Part shown: piece by piece, positions 1 to 11,700 of the stretch
How the letters are laid out: every line of letters starts with the position of its first letter
Numbering within the stretch: the stretch's first letter is position 1
NCBI GenBank assembly: GCA_014607495.2
Contig: CP053170.1
Location: 6,014,001 to 6,078,000 of the forward strand
DNA from: Carposina sasakii
Lineage: Eukaryota > Arthropoda > Insecta > Lepidoptera > Carposinidae
Reading direction: 5' to 3'
Length of the DNA stretch: 64,000 nt
Translations under genes and position numbers: made by a program
Notes under the pieces: model-generated
What the model saw: the letters and a program-made list of their open reading frames with translations, nothing else
Told to the model about the DNA's origin: nothing
The model's database searches: none

Positions 1-592
1 AATATTAAAAATTTTCATACGATCGGGAAAAATAAAAATGTGATTTCGAGTCTCAAAGTAGATAGGTTCTCTAAAGTGTAAATACATAGCTTTTCGCTTA
101 ACATACCTTTTTTGTTACACCCTGTAGACTGTCTAGGTTTAGCGCCGTTTATGTATGTATGACTTAATTCATTTAAGGGCCTTTTTTTCCAATAGTCGTA
201 CTTACAGCCTATCTGAAGTATAGGTAAGGGTGGTGCTGTATCTATCTTGATCAAGTTTTAGACCTGACCATTGTAAAATACCGGGCGTTATACAATGAAT
301 AACTTAGATTCAATCCAACGGGATTGAAGAAATCTTAACCAACATTCATCATTGTAAAGCTCTGAGTACGAAGATCATAAAATATTATAATAGTCTGTGC
401 CTCTGAGGTTAAGATATTATGTAAGTAGGCAATGTATGACAAAAATGGCGCTTGTAAGTTTTTAATAAGTACCTATTAAAACTTTTAATATGGTCCATAT
501 TGTAAACAGTAAACAATCATACCTACAAGAAAATAATACGATTAATCTTTTTTAATGAACAATAATTGTGGATGTAATTCACTTCCTGGCAG

Positions 593-744
593 TTCCTGGT
601 CCACCACCTGGCAATCAGGGTAACAATGAGCAAGCAATGGACGCCAAATTTTCGAACGGAATAAAAAATGATCTGTCAGATAGCTTTCCCGCCAATTTGG
701 AGCCAGTTCGCGCCCTCGCACTTTGTAGGGTTACCATAAATAAG
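593..744 (+). CDS. Putative orphan internal exon (unidentified protein)
   Basis: An open stretch begins after a plausible acceptor (pyrimidine-leaning tract, CTGGCAG ending at 592) and ends at a possible donor (AAG|GTATTT). It would contribute the last two bases of a split codon plus 50 codons. The peptide starts PGPPPGNQGNN and ends near CRVTINK. It is hydrophilic with no membrane segment or recognisable domain. Base composition is visibly more GC-rich than the AT-rich flanks, which then turn into T-runs typical of intron. No partner exon was found in the window, so any gene would extend left of position 1 or into 745-1600. I do not recognise the family. It could equally be a chance open frame. 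Confidence 0.27.
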
Positions 745-1617
745 GTATTTTTTTATTATATACACAAGCTTTATTCTCTTTGACATTAGATCAAAGAAAT
801 GTAAAAAATCATATGACAGTTGAGGAAAATAATACTTATTTATACTTACTTATATGTTTTTCCCTTGGTTATTAATATAATTTAAAAAAGTTACAACATT
901 GCACATGACATAAAATACACGATGGGTACAGGCTCTAAGAAAAAATTTAAACACCTCAATCAAACATAACAATCTTAGTTTTCTTTTATCAACAAAATCA
1001 AATCAAGAAGTCCTCGATACAACAGAACCATAGCCACCACCCGGCACGCCCTCACTCCGAGATTAATAGAACTGGGTGTTTAGACCTCGGTCGCCATAGC
1101 ACCGGAGGGGTGTCAATCTGTCCCTCCCTAAATGCCACATCTCGAGGGGAACATTACTATCTGGCAACACTGACATTTGAGGAGAAAAACAAAAGGTCAT
1201 AGGTTAATTTGGTTGTGTAATAATAAGATTATTATCATGATGACTTGGCGAAGCTTTACTAGATTGTATTTATCTAATTGAATGAAGTGAGTGATGATGC
1301 CTATTAATGTTAGAACGAGTGATGCCATTTTGTGTTTTTACTGCTTTGTGCTAATTAAAGATGGCGCTAGAGTAGTCTGCGTTTTGCTGTCTTCCGGTGT
1401 CTATAATCTGTATAAGAAGATGTCAATCAATAGGGTCGATTCTCTCGATTCAGTCGATTCTGATTCCATGTCGATTCCGGCGCGCCATAATCGGATCGGC
1501 CATAAATGTCAACCTGTGATGTCAACTTTAGATTGTCATATTTGTCACAACATGGCAAAATCATAAAATTATATGAATAAAATGATAATTTACTAAAACT
1601 AAATAATTCTCTCTCCA
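745..1617. other. Intergenic, promoter-like patch upstream of the heat-shock gene
   Basis: No gene recognised. Positions 1030-1160 are GC-richer than their surroundings and are followed by a TCTGGCAACACTGACATTTG-type stretch near 1162. Positions 1437-1480 hold an irregular cluster of four TCGATTC-like repeats. The open frame 1291-1566 (+) has no recognisable similarity. Confidence 0.3.
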
Positions 1618-1623
1618 TCAGTT
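1618..1623 (+). promoter_or_regulatory. Candidate initiator (TCAGTT) for the small heat-shock gene
   Basis: TCAGTT matches the arthropod initiator consensus and lies 73 bases before the ATG at 1696, giving a short, unspliced leader. A weak AT-rich TATA-like stretch lies near 1569-1583, further upstream than usual. I saw no clear heat-shock element (alternating GAA/TTC at 5-base spacing) in the preceding 600 bases, so heat induction is not supported by the visible sequence. Confidence 0.35.
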
Positions 1624-1695
1624 ATTCCATTAGCTCCGCTTCGACATAGCCTAAAAGTTCCTCACCCCAAACATTCACATTTTTCAAACCTTACA

Positions 1696-3216
1696 ATGTC
1701 TGATGATAACGAAGCTGAGAAGGTAACAGTACCTATCCGTCTGGCAGACACGTATGCCTATGACCCCTATGATGCTGCTGATGCCGAGGACGTGAAGGAA
1801 TCTTTCAAAGCCGAAATGATGAGGGTGGACGAAGAAATGAAGAAATTTAGGTAACCACAGATTCCATGATGAGTAATTTGATATTATATGCTAAAAAACG
1901 TGGCCTCATGATCGAATGCGTGTTCTGGCTAGCCCATTTTGGGAATACAGGCATGTGTATTTGTATCTATGTATGTAGGAGTCATTTTACTATAAGACCT
2001 CGTCCTCGAAGTCAGCAGTCAATAGGAAGCGCGATGGTGGCATGGATCTGAATGGAACCATGCTGCTAACTTTGAGAACAGTTCCATAATTTATATATTG
2101 GAACAGTTACGTTACGTCCCGTCGTGCCCCCGTAACTTTTCCGCTGCTCGCTCACTCCAGACCAAGGCTGAGTTAGCCGCACTCTTGATAATCATCATCA
2201 GTAAAGCAGATTGGTGTGTAGTAGGTGTTAAGGCCTTCTTCTGGGTAGAATGGTGACGTTCAGTCCGGCATGAGTTCGTTCTCGTAATTAGGTTTTTATT
2301 GCGTATTCATTATGCCCCACACCTAGCGACTACATAGGTACCCACTGAATCAGTCTACTTTCAAATAGTAATTCGGCGGTAGGATGAGTAGGATCATTTG
2401 TATTCCCAAACATGACTTGTTACGATGGCGTATTACTGATTCTGTAATAATATCAAGTATATCTTTTAGCCGTGAACTATTCCACATGGACTCGCATTCG
2501 TTGTCCGCTCAAAACACCAGCAATGACGTCAGCTTGGGCGGAAGCTGGCGTACCATCGACGACTGCCCTCTGGTGGAAATATCAGGCGAGACGAAGGTGC
2601 TGAAGCTGCAGTTCGATGTCAGCGAATATGAACCTGAGGAGGTAAGTTTGGAGTTCCATTATTATATAGAGAAGATCACGCCTTTTCACAGAGTGGTGAT
2701 CGATCACCACCCTCCATTTATCCGCCATCCTTTCGATTCATCGACTCAGATGATATTTTCCATGCATGTTAGTCGCATTAGAATGCTCTTAACCTGACCT
2801 TTCTCTATAATTTTTCCGATTATGTCATTGAAAGTTCTCTTGCTTTTAGAGCGTTTCCTAGGTTTTCCATGGTATATTAGAAAGGTAAACGTAAACTAAG
2901 CTAAAGGTGTGGACGCATTTTTACTTCGACCAACATCAAGTATTTTCTTTGGTTTTTCCACTTAAAAAAGGAATGCTTTTCTCATTGGCAGCTGGTAATC
3001 AACGTCGAGAAAGACAAGCTGGTGATATCGGCAGCCCACGAAGAGTTACTCGGAGACAACAAGATCACCAGGGAGTTCCACCGCGAGGTGCCTCTGCCCA
3101 AAGGTACTGATGCTGCAGCGGTCATCTCCGATCTCTACAAGGATGGAGTACTGATGGTCCAAGCTCCTTTGACGATGTCTCACGAGGACCTTGGCCCGGC
3201 TCTGGAAGGAACATAA
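1696..3216 (+). CDS. Small heat-shock protein (alpha-crystallin domain), three exons
   Basis: An ATP-independent holdase chaperone that keeps unfolding proteins soluble as oligomers, probably cytosolic because there is no signal peptide. Exons are 1696-1850, 2470-2641 and 2992-3216, joined phase 2 then phase 0. Donors are GTAACC and GTAAGT; acceptors are TTTTAG and TTGGCAG. The product is 183 residues. Residues 1-67 form an acidic N-terminal arm with a helical DVKESFKAEMMRVDEEMKKF segment. The alpha-crystallin domain runs from about 74 to 169. It includes FDVSEYEPEE, the REFHR motif (R140 aligns with the dimer-interface arginine R120 of human alphaB-crystallin) and DGVLMVQAP at 160-168. The tail (170-183) lacks the usual I-x-I/V motif. 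The N-terminal arm and intron-containing layout recall Drosophila CG14207-type proteins rather than the intronless inducible Hsp20 cluster; this is from memory, not a search. Intron 1 carries a repeat fragment at 1912-1970. Confidence 0.88.
1912..1972 (-). repeat. R200 interspersed repeat, start fragment inside heat-shock intron 1
   Basis: TTCTGGCTAGCCCATTTTGG then GAATACAGGCATGTGTAT matches the reversed start of the unit. It lies wholly within intron 1 of the small heat-shock gene. Confidence 0.5.
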
Positions 3217-3226
3217 AAAATATTGC

Positions 3227-3232
3227 AATAAA
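3227..3232 (+). terminator. Poly(A) signal of the small heat-shock gene
   Basis: A canonical AATAAA lies 11 bases after the TAA stop, followed by a T-rich stretch (3239-3250) that fits a downstream element. The 3' UTR would therefore be very short, probably under 40 bases. Confidence 0.7.
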
Positions 3233-3249
3233 ATTAACTTTTTCTTTTA

Positions 3250-5255
3250 TTATATGACCTGCTGACTGAAAATAAGTATACAATTTTTTTCTAAATTCTT
3301 GTGTAAATTTTTAGGATAAGATATTGCTAGGTGACCTAGTTCAGCTCGATTTATTGGTTCGTGTTTTTTTTAAGATTCCAGAGAACCACCATACTGATAT
3401 TTACTGGTGCATTTGTATCAAATTATTTAAATAGCTAGCATCGTAAATTGCATTACATCGAAAATACATTCCAATGACAAAAATAGTATTAGATTCTGAA
3501 CTATCATTTTCTACCTTTGCAGATTGCAGACTAGAAGCTAGACTTTTACAAATTGGTACTATTCTAGATACACTATCACAACTAGGTTTTATACTAGCTA
3601 ACTAAAACCGATACACAAATACTACAGAGACACGGCTATATATTTTAACTCATAAGGTCTACATTCTAACGCCAAACGCAAGTTAATAAGTTCAGTTTAT
3701 AACGTAAACTAAGCTTATGATTATTTCAGGCTGGTGGTATTTGGTATTATCAGTCCTGTGACATTGTCATAAGGTTGGAAACTCGTAGTGCTGCGGAGAA
3801 AGTAGTTCGGTATACAGGATGACGTGTCCGAGTCAGATAAACAGCGACTGAAGAACTCACACATACATACAGTGATCACTAAGCTGGGGGCACACTTAGT
3901 TAAAAATTGGGAAATAAAATAATGGGAATATTCCGATATTTTCACCCTTTTTGTCCTCTTAGGGTGACAGATCGGAGAAAATATGAAAATATAATTTGAT
4001 CTGTCCCACTATTAAAAATGAAAGATGGGACAAAACAATCATTTTTACCGGTCTGATCCTGGGGGGACAAAATAAGGTGGCAAATCGAAATATTCCGAAA
4101 AGTTTGCCTTCCACCTAACCTTAAACTATGTCGATTATATATAAGACATTGAAATATGAGGATTTATAAAAATACTGCGCTGAATTACCGTCGTCTAAAT
4201 AGATGTGAAATGCCTTTTCCTGAATAACTGTAACTGACTGACTGACGGATTAACGCACAATCTAAACTGATAATTGAGACCTTTAAATTGCAGGATGTGT
4301 TCTTTGTATGACGGTGACATCTGATATCAATAAGAATAGATTTTTCTAAATTTCTACAGCATGGGGTTAGCGGGAACTTAAAGTTAATCAAATAATTTTA
4401 AAATAGTTAAAAAAAACTGTCCGCATATAATTTTTAACCCAATGTCACTCACGCCTAATTTCTTTTTAATTGGAATCTAATGATACCTCTCAAGCTCAAA
4501 TGCAACTAGCCGTTTAGGCTCTAGCTAGAACGTGCCAAGAAATATACATACATACATATACTCGAAAAACATAACCCTCCTTCTGGCACAGTCGAACAAG
4601 AAAATTCCTAAAACTGCTAAAATAACCTGGAAAATTCAGGGCAATATGGTCAGTGGACTTACTCGTGGTTAGCATGTCGTTAATAATTTAGCACTGCAAA
4701 ATATCTGACTCGCCCACTACGCCTAAATCCTAACGTAGTCACCTGCACATTCACACATAGCGACAAACCCATATACCTATAGATACAGTTCCACAAATAT
4801 ATCTGAAACCAGCTGGCAAAAACTCATATTATCGCATAGTCATCCAGACTTATTCTGTTGGCTTGCACAGAAAGTGGCGACGCTATTGATGTGTCATATA
4901 AGTTGGCAGTGTACACAGGCTGTGTTGATGCGACGCGTTGTCATGACAACCACCGCACTTGCTTCCCAGAAGAGAATAGCTGAATATAGGCTATGCCGTG
5001 GAGGCGGGACGTCTTTGGAACATAGGAGCCTCCTTTACAAAAATTTAATACTATCCTCGAAATTGAATATAGATAGATAAATAAATTTATCGTACTACAA
5101 GAAAAGAACATCATGTACAAGGGCGATCTTAAGGATGGTAGTTAGAAAAGTGAAAACAAGAGCTTGATCCCTTATCGATCCAGCTTCCTTCTGTAATATA
5201 ATACGGCCATTTTGGTTCCGCATCAGTACTTATTATATGCTGACTGTATGGTATA
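3250..5255. other. AT-rich intergenic DNA with one foldback repeat
   Basis: No gene recognised. Apart from the inverted repeat at 3926-4098, the stretch is unstructured AT-rich sequence. The short open frames in it (for example 3721-3945 minus and 4874-5080 plus) show no domain, signal peptide or splice context. Confidence 0.5.
3926..4098. mobile_element. Foldback MITE-like inverted repeat
   Basis: The left end (GGAATATTCCGATATTTTCA at 3925) and the right end, read in reverse complement (CGGAATATTTCGATTTGCCA), match imperfectly over about 35 bases. The match continues into T-rich TTTTTGTCC versus TTTTGTCCCC. The interior has no coding potential. Boundaries are approximate and no target duplication was seen. 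Confidence 0.45.
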
Positions 5256-5258
5256 ACC

Positions 5259-5383
5259 TACAACCCAACCCGCCTGCCCAGCATGGTGACTATGGGTAAA
5301 AACCCAGCTATGGCAGTAGCCTTATGGCGAGCCCTGGGGGAGGCGTACGTCTAGCAGTGGACTGCAATAGGCTGAAGAAGAAG
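5259..5383 (+). mobile_element. SINE-like repeat, 3' fragment (copy 1)
   Basis: 5'-truncated copy of the GC-rich repeat whose 3' end reads CAGTGGACTGCAATAGGCTG followed by a GAA-repeat tail. It begins at the internal AACCCGCCTGCCCAGC segment. The family is described at 51741. Confidence 0.75.
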
Positions 5384-5611
5384 TATACTCTGTAAGGTAC
5401 ACTCTGTATACATAGTGAAATTCTTCGTCTCCCAACAAATTTATTGCGAAAGATATGTAAGATGACGATAGTCATATGACATGACGTATTATTCTGACCA
5501 ATCTACTGTACTTCTCATATTCGTGGTGTACATAATATACGAAATGACAAAGAGGTCCTACTCGTAGTGCTCGTGGATAGGTTTCCATCTATAGACGGTG
5601 TAACTAGATAA

Positions 5612-5763
5612 TATGGGCGATTCCGACTATCACACTTAAACGTAAATTTAAAATAAGACAGGTCTGTCCCTCTCCATTCTTAACACAAATGGCTGCGACA
5701 AAAAGGGACAGGTAGGACTAATCTTAAATTTAGGTTTAAGTGTGACGATCAGAATCGACCATA
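5612..5763. mobile_element. Palindromic foldback MITE (family P, copy 1)
   Basis: About 152 bp with long imperfect terminal inverted repeats. The left arm runs TATGGGCGATTCC then CACACTTAAACG; the right arm mirrors it, ending GTGACGATCAGAATCG then ACCATA. The two arms cover nearly the whole element and share a GACAGG(T)CTGTCCC-like inner part. Related copies are at 13479 and 20980. Confidence 0.75.
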
Positions 5764-5764
5764 A

Positions 5765-6190
5765 TGTAGCGATTTTACATTACATATTGATAGTATGACC
5801 ATTATGCTATCCAAAATGCACGTACCTATGTTATGTATGTTGGAGACAAGAGATAACTAACTTTTGCTAACCATCGATTAATAGAACTTCGTGACATTAA
5901 TAAGAAGCTTGCTATATCTAGTCTAGGTTACTTATTTCTATTCTTTATTCTAACACCAGTTTCCGAAGAATGTCGAAAAATCCTGAGACACCTACGTCAT
6001 ACAAAGAAGGTCCTAAGATCAGCGCTTTAGGCTGTGAATTTCTCCATCATTCATTTACGACAAAGCATTTTATAGAATTTTCCAAGGCGAGTTTATTTCC
6101 AAGAAACTTCAGCAAAATCTTACTGACAGTGGAACTTTTACACGTCATAGTATACATACATGATACACACGGCTCTGTTCGTGTAATGCG
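5765..6190. other. Intergenic, nothing recognised
   Basis: AT-rich sequence. The open frame 5970-6224 (+) has no recognisable domain and runs into the repeat copy that follows. Confidence 0.4.
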
Positions 6191-6194
6191 CTGT

Positions 6195-6340
6195 ACGATC
6201 GTATACGAGATCCCACAGCCGTAGGCTCATCGAGTGAGAGAACGCCCCCGAGTTCCTTAGTCGATTCTTACTATTTACATATACGGAAGGACCATGCAGC
6301 TGATGTATTCTTGTAAGGCCCAAATCAGCACAGCAGAAGG
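6195..6340 (+). repeat. R200 interspersed repeat, copy (+)
   Basis: Carries the family landmarks GAGATCCCACAGCC, GAGTTCCTTAGTCGA and GCAGCTGATGTATTCTTGT in order. It lacks the first 40 or so bases of the full unit. See the 52014 entry for the family. Confidence 0.7.
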
Positions 6341-6772
6341 TGATTTATTAACTTTTTAACATTATTATTACTTAGAATACTTTGATGATTCTTTCCTTAT
6401 CAAGGTTTTTATAACGAAGTGGCCGTCGACTTGTTACAGAACATGTCGTGCAAGATGGATGATGGCATTCGAATTAATTACTGGCATGTTTATTATTTTT
6501 AGAAATGGAGAGAGAATAATTAATATTGTAAAGTACGTACCCGCTTGTTTATGTTAATTTAGTGTTGTCTAAAAATCAGGGGGCTAGTTTCCAACGCAAA
6601 AAGAGGGGTGTTATATCGTCAATATGCGGAACACTGTTAAGTAGATATTCGATTATGGTAGAAGGCAATGACGATTTGTAGCTTTTAAAATACATACTTA
6701 TTTAATTATGGTTACTTACCTCAAACAAGGTACGATTCACTTTCCAAATCACTGCGTTTTACGTATGTAACA

Positions 6773-6773
<1 letters not shown>

Positions 6774-6837
<64 letters not shown>

Positions 6838-6838
6838 C
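6774..6838. repeat. Compound microsatellite (TC)n-(TATC)n
   Basis: About 46 bases of alternating T and C followed directly by four TATC units. A simple repeat with no gene around it. Confidence 0.97.
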
Positions 6839-9224
6839 ATTTTCTGAAAAGTTTGTCCAAATTGGAGTAAATAGTATCAAAGTTATTATTGCTATTGTCC
6901 GCAAACTTGAAAGCAGAACACAATTATTTTTTCAATGTTGTACACGGGGTCGTTTATACTACCCTTATACATAATTCTATTCCCACCCTCACCTGTTGTC
7001 TTGTTACGGTTACGAATAAATCGGAGGGTGCGGCCATATGTCTGATTTGTTTTATCAGAATTAGATAGCCACCCTCTGTAAGGGAGCTTTCTCACTAGTA
7101 GGATACCAAAATAATTTTGACAACAGGGGTCTCACTAGAGCATCGGGTGGGACTTTCACCCACATAATTTCGGCAAATCGTGAGGGAAATGGCTAATGTG
7201 AGAACATCTCATCACTCTGACCTTTGGTATTTCATTTTTATTCTGTGCTAATGTGCTTATGCATATAATTATTTTACTATATAAAGATGATCTAAAAGCT
7301 CTAGGAAATCTTCCCAAAGAAGTCCACTCATATGGTATGAGTGGACTCATGAGGCGCTATTTATTCACAGCCTACGCAAAATACGTCCTCAACAATGGGT
7401 TAAAACACGAATGATAACTACGATACACTCATTATTAGCGTGACTGGTTGCGCAACCATAGACAGCCCAATGAGCCAGCGCCCTAAACGGAATCTGTGGC
7501 GAATCGCGTTCAAAAGTCAAAACTACCCTCCCGTTGAATTTGGTTAGTCATTTTTAGTAAGTTAGGCGTGATGATTTGTTAACGGATTATTATGAGCCAT
7601 TGCGTCATGCTCCCTTTGATTTTGGTGGTTTTCAGTTCCGGTCCGGTGTGGAGGATGACTGAGTTTGCGTAAAATCGTTTGTACCAGACAGGCTATGCGC
7701 CTTTTATCTGTTTAAATTGTATTCCATTCTTCCATAGGTAAATAAATAAGCGGAGATGGTATCTTTCAAAAATGTATAGCTCTATGTTCAGTTAATTTTG
7801 GTACCTATTCGATATTCCGTTCAGTAGTGTCGAATATGGAATCCAGACGATGAGCTTTACGATTTTGTCACTGATCTTGAGAACTAGACTATGGTTCATC
7901 AATACATAAATAAAAATATCCATGATTCAGAATATGCCTCATGTTAGGTGGAGCCTATATTACCTACGGATACCTCACTTCCGTGCCTACCGAGATCCGT
8001 TACCTACCGCCTACTCATTGAACGATAATATTTAACCTTTTTACACACGTCCCGTATTATCTTATCCGAGATGTTTTGGTTCGGACCCGTGCGGTTTTAC
8101 AAACATTCACTTGTCTTGGAGACATTCTTTTGTATTCGCTGTTTATATATAGAGAGCTGACTTCCATAGGGATTATATGTTTCTTAAGTTTAATAAACAT
8201 TGGGTGGACCTTTGTGGTATATAAAGGATTATGTTTCAATCCAGAAACCTTTGTAGTGACCACAGATGAAACATTTATCATTATAGTTCACCCCTTCTCA
8301 TTATTCATTGACTCAAACTTAAACACACACACTACTCGTACCATTGAAAAGCTTATGTCAAGGATAAGCTCGAAGGCTCAAGGAGAAAAGTTACTTTAAA
8401 TTTTGGCTGTAGACTTAGATTTTTTTACAATTAGATTGGAAAAAGTTTGACCGCCATCGTGCCAGATGTTATGCAAGATGCGGCCTAAGGTGGTGTACAT
8501 GTTTGCCTAGAAAGTGCCTGTTCACTCTTAGCTTTGAAGAGACCAATGTTGTAGTGCTCGGGAAATACATCGGCAGGAAATCGGCAGAAAGTACATGAGA
8601 TATATTTCATTGAGTGGTTTTCATTTCAGGAAGAGTGCGTCCTTTTCCAGGCTCAAGTTATTCTCCTCTATAGGCAGGCTCGACAAAAATATCTAAGGCA
8701 CACTTGCAGCACAAATATAATATCAAGTAGGTATTAGCACACATGTGTACAAATTCTTGACGTCAATGATGATCATCGGAGACACTTAATTACTTAAAGT
8801 GGACCAGTTAGTAATGAAATTAATATGAAAGCACGTATCTAAGGGTGATTCGTCGTGATACATATTGAAGGTATCGCCTAGCAACCACTCTCCCCTACAG
8901 AAGGGTTCGCCGGAAATGAGCTGCTCCCTACCGGAAGTGACGCAATTCGTTACCTGCCATCTTGGTTTTTTTGCGTTTAGTTTTAATCAATTTTATTAGT
9001 CACAGGCACTGTTAGCTGAGTGTAGGTATTTTAGGTTTTGCGAGATAAGATACGGTTGTACTAGTTTTTTTAGCAACCATAGTTTCATGTTGTTATTTAA
9101 TAGAATACCTATAGGAGCAAATTAAAAAAAAATAGTACACTATGTTGAAAAACACTATACAGAGGCGTGCTTAACTTTAAAAAGTTCTTTCGTAACTAAG
9201 TAGATACGTGCGTACATACATATT
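6839..9224. other. Intergenic, no gene recognised
   Basis: Mostly AT-rich. It contains a short perfect hairpin (7321-7332 with 7336-7347: AGTCCACTCATA and its complement, 3-base loop). It also contains an open frame of 107 codons (8076-8399, +) with several hydrophobic stretches. That frame has no family I recognise and no splice or promoter support, so it is not called a gene. Confidence 0.45.
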
Positions 9225-9345
9225 ACATTACATATATATACATACACGCCTTTATCCTTTACGGTGTAGGCAGAGCACCAAGGGCCGATAGAACCACATG
9301 GTGCCACTTCTGACTAATTTTGAGGGTATAGTTGAGATGTACGTG
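9225..9345 (-). repeat. CATA-tailed interspersed repeat (copy 1)
   Basis: In minus orientation the unit reads ATCTCAACTATACCCTCAAA, then a CAGAAGTGGCACCATGTGG part, CGGCCC, TGGTGCTCTGCCTAC and GGATAAAGGCGTG, and ends in a TATGTATG-type tail. The microsatellite tail suggests a retroposon. Copies at 44595 and 46017 are closely similar. Confidence 0.75.
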
Positions 9346-10381
9346 TACGCACTTAATATTACCTTTCACATAAGGACTTTTTAAATTGGTTGTTTTATTT
9401 TTAACATGAGACTACTTCATAGACAATTGTTGATACGTTGAAAGTCACGATAAACCTTTTAACATCGTAATTGAAGAAAATACGCTATTTATATTCCATT
9501 CGTGAAACATTAAATAAAACAGTAGGTACACCTGCTTTACTTATGTTTTGACTTGTGCTAATGAAAATAAAAGTTTTAAGAAAGTGAAATAAATAATAAG
9601 CAGCACAATAATTTGAATTTGTGAAAAAATTGTGACTAGTTAAAAAAAGTGTTTTCGTTGGAACCTAAGAAAAAGTCATATAAATCTCTAATACCTAGGA
9701 GCTCCCACACAGTAAACTGTTTTTATCGTTTTTTGCTCGATATTAATATAGGCAACAGGTAAAAGCTTGAAATTCATTATTCTTCCACTCATTCCTTTCA
9801 TAACAAGATTTTAAAGAATTAATTAATTTAGGCTTTAATAGTACCTACCTAATTAATGTAGGTATGTATGTAACGTAATGTATGTATTAACCCTACATTT
9901 TGATATCGTGAGTTAAGGTAAGGGCCCTCCCCCACCACGTCTTTTCTCAAAGGTGACGTGAGTCGCCACCTGTCGGTAGAGCTTACAACTGTGTAGAAAT
10001 GGCAATTTGTTTTAAGCTTGGTTTTAAAATAGTTTAATCTTTTTGTTAAGAGAAATTGTTGGAAATTGATGCACTACGGACTCAAAAGTTAATATAGGTA
10101 CGTAGTTTTTGGCAGTTAACTTCATTCTAAGCACCTTGTAAAATGCGTATATGTATTCGGTATATAGTTACATAATTTGGATCTGTTATTAAATAGAGAT
10201 GAAGAAGAGAGAGCTGTGTACAGCACTCCATTTTCAAGCAAGAGATCTCTTTTCTCTTACTTAAATTGTGACAGAAGGAAAGATAATATTTCATCTGTGT
10301 ATATATAATATACATAACATTTCATCTCTATGTAGGTACCTACATAAGCCTTGTTATTTTTATAATACAGGTATATAGCTA
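9346..10381. other. Intergenic, nothing recognised
   Basis: AT-rich, with a small GC-richer patch at 9920-9990 containing CACGTC and GGTGACGTGAGTC. No exon-like open stretch with splice signals was seen. Confidence 0.4.
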
Positions 10382-10383
10382 TA

Positions 10384-10769
10384 CAGGGTGTTTGTGACAG
10401 TTCAGGCAAATATTGATATTTTTTTCAGACCATGATTTTGATTCGAAAACCGCTGAAATTATCGCAGGAAAATTCCAAAATTTCAATACAAGATTTTAAA
10501 AAAAAGTTTCTCTCAAAAAAGTTCAATTGATCAACCCCAATGGAGAGTCACACAAGTGATAAAAAAACAGCAATGAATAACACAATAACCTATAAGCCCA
10601 TTTAACTAGTCACAGGATCGCCCAATACCTACAATTAGCGACGAAAGCAATCTTTGCGAATAATCAAATTAAAAATGCATTTCCTGCTAGTAATAACACT
10701 GTCGTATAACTCAAAACAGTGGTACTAGTTCAGCATATGAGTATTTGCATGGCTGTCACACACATCCTG
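10384..10769. mobile_element. TIR element, family B (CAGGGTGTTTGTGACAG), copy 1
   Basis: A 386-bp element flanked by TA on both sides. The left end reads CAGGGTGTTTGTGACAGTTC; the right end in reverse complement reads CAGGATGTGTGTGACAGCCA, so about 25 bases of terminal inverted repeat are visible, extending into GGCAAATA-type sequence. The interior is AT-rich and non-coding. A non-autonomous DNA transposon; superfamily not assigned. Copies at 29849 and 41627 share the interior. Confidence 0.82.
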
Positions 10770-11107
10770 TATAACGGTTAAGATAAATTAGATATGTTTG
10801 ATAGTTTTAACATATATGTTTAAGTTTTAACAATACACAAAAATAAATTATCTCCATGCCGCCTCTACGACATTGCTAGCTCTACCACAAGACCCCTGCG
10901 CACGCGACTACGCCCGTGTCCTTTTACTGTCCCTTTCTCTAAAGACAGTTGGGAAGCATGTGACCGTTACCTTATCGATTGATTAAATAGCTGCTAAAAC
11001 GAATTTTCATCCATCTGCCTTTTTTATTTTCAGGTTTTATTTCGTTGAAATTTAAAAGGGAGTTGAAAATGTTTTATATGAAGCTTGGTGTCTACAAACG
11101 CGGGTGA

Positions 11108-11296
11108 GTTCCTGAAATGAGGTAGTCAGAAATGCAAGATCACAATCGTGATCCCACTGACGGACATTGTAAATGATCAGTGACAAGTTGCTACCTTATC
11201 GCCTGAGAGAATGCCCGAGTTCCTTAGTCGACTCTTACAACATGCACCGGAAAGACAGGCGGCTGATATATTCTAGTGAAGCTCACCAGCATGGGA
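11108..11296 (+). repeat. R200 interspersed repeat, near-complete copy (+)
   Basis: Runs from TTCCTGAAATGAGGTAGTCA through CAGTGACAAGTTGCTA, CGCCTGAGAGAATGCCC and GAGTTCCTTAGTCGACTCTT to the end near TCTAGTGAAGCTCACCAGCA. It directly abuts the transposon starting at 11306. Confidence 0.75.
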
Positions 11297-11305
11297 CTGT
11301 AAATA

Positions 11306-11698
11306 CAGGGTGATTTTTGGTCGTCAACGTTCCCGAAAACTACGGAATCTCCTCATCATTACGATCATTTTTCTCCATGAAACCATACCTGGGAAGTGAC
11401 TGGTTTCCAAAATAGGGTCCAAATTAGGGTCTAAAGTTGAGTAAATAGACTGCGTTTTTCTGCATAAATACACATTGACGTGTGTAGCAAGATTTTTTCA
11501 CGAGAAATTATATCTGTCTATGAAAAAACTAGCATAAACACTGGACACTATATAGGTACATTTCGCCCGATCAAGTAATTAGTTTTTTTTTTTCAAAAAA
11601 ATTTACATCGTTTCCCAGCATTTTTTTGGCATAAACTTACTTTATTACGTACGTATAAAAGTACGTACCCTTCGGGGTGACAACGAAAAAACACCCTG
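11306..11698. mobile_element. TIR element, family A (CAGGGTGATTTTTGGTCG), copy 1
   Basis: A complete 393-bp copy flanked by TA on each side. The left end CAGGGTGATTTTTGGTCGTC and the right end in reverse complement (CAGGGTGTTTTTTCGTTGTC) form the terminal inverted repeat. Internal landmarks shared by all copies are GACTGCGTTTTTCTGCATAA, AACACTGGACACTATA and GGCATAAACTTACTTTATT. No coding capacity. Fragments occur at 13897, 16411, 26477 and 50103, and a full copy at 20560. Confidence 0.85.
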
Positions 11699-11700
11699 TA

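Noticed and set aside
1437..1480. Clustered TCGATTC words as heat-shock elements
   Set aside because: Spacing between TTC units is irregular and there is no alternating GAA/TTC at 5-base intervals, so it does not fit an HSF site.
7321..7347. Short hairpin as a transcription terminator or microRNA
   Set aside because: A 12-bp stem with a 3-base loop is too short for a microRNA precursor, and rho-independent terminators do not apply in an insect nuclear genome.
8076..8399. 107-codon plus-strand open frame with hydrophobic stretches
   Set aside because: No family recognised, no splice or promoter context, and a comparable overlapping frame exists on the other strand. Composition matches the AT-rich flanks.
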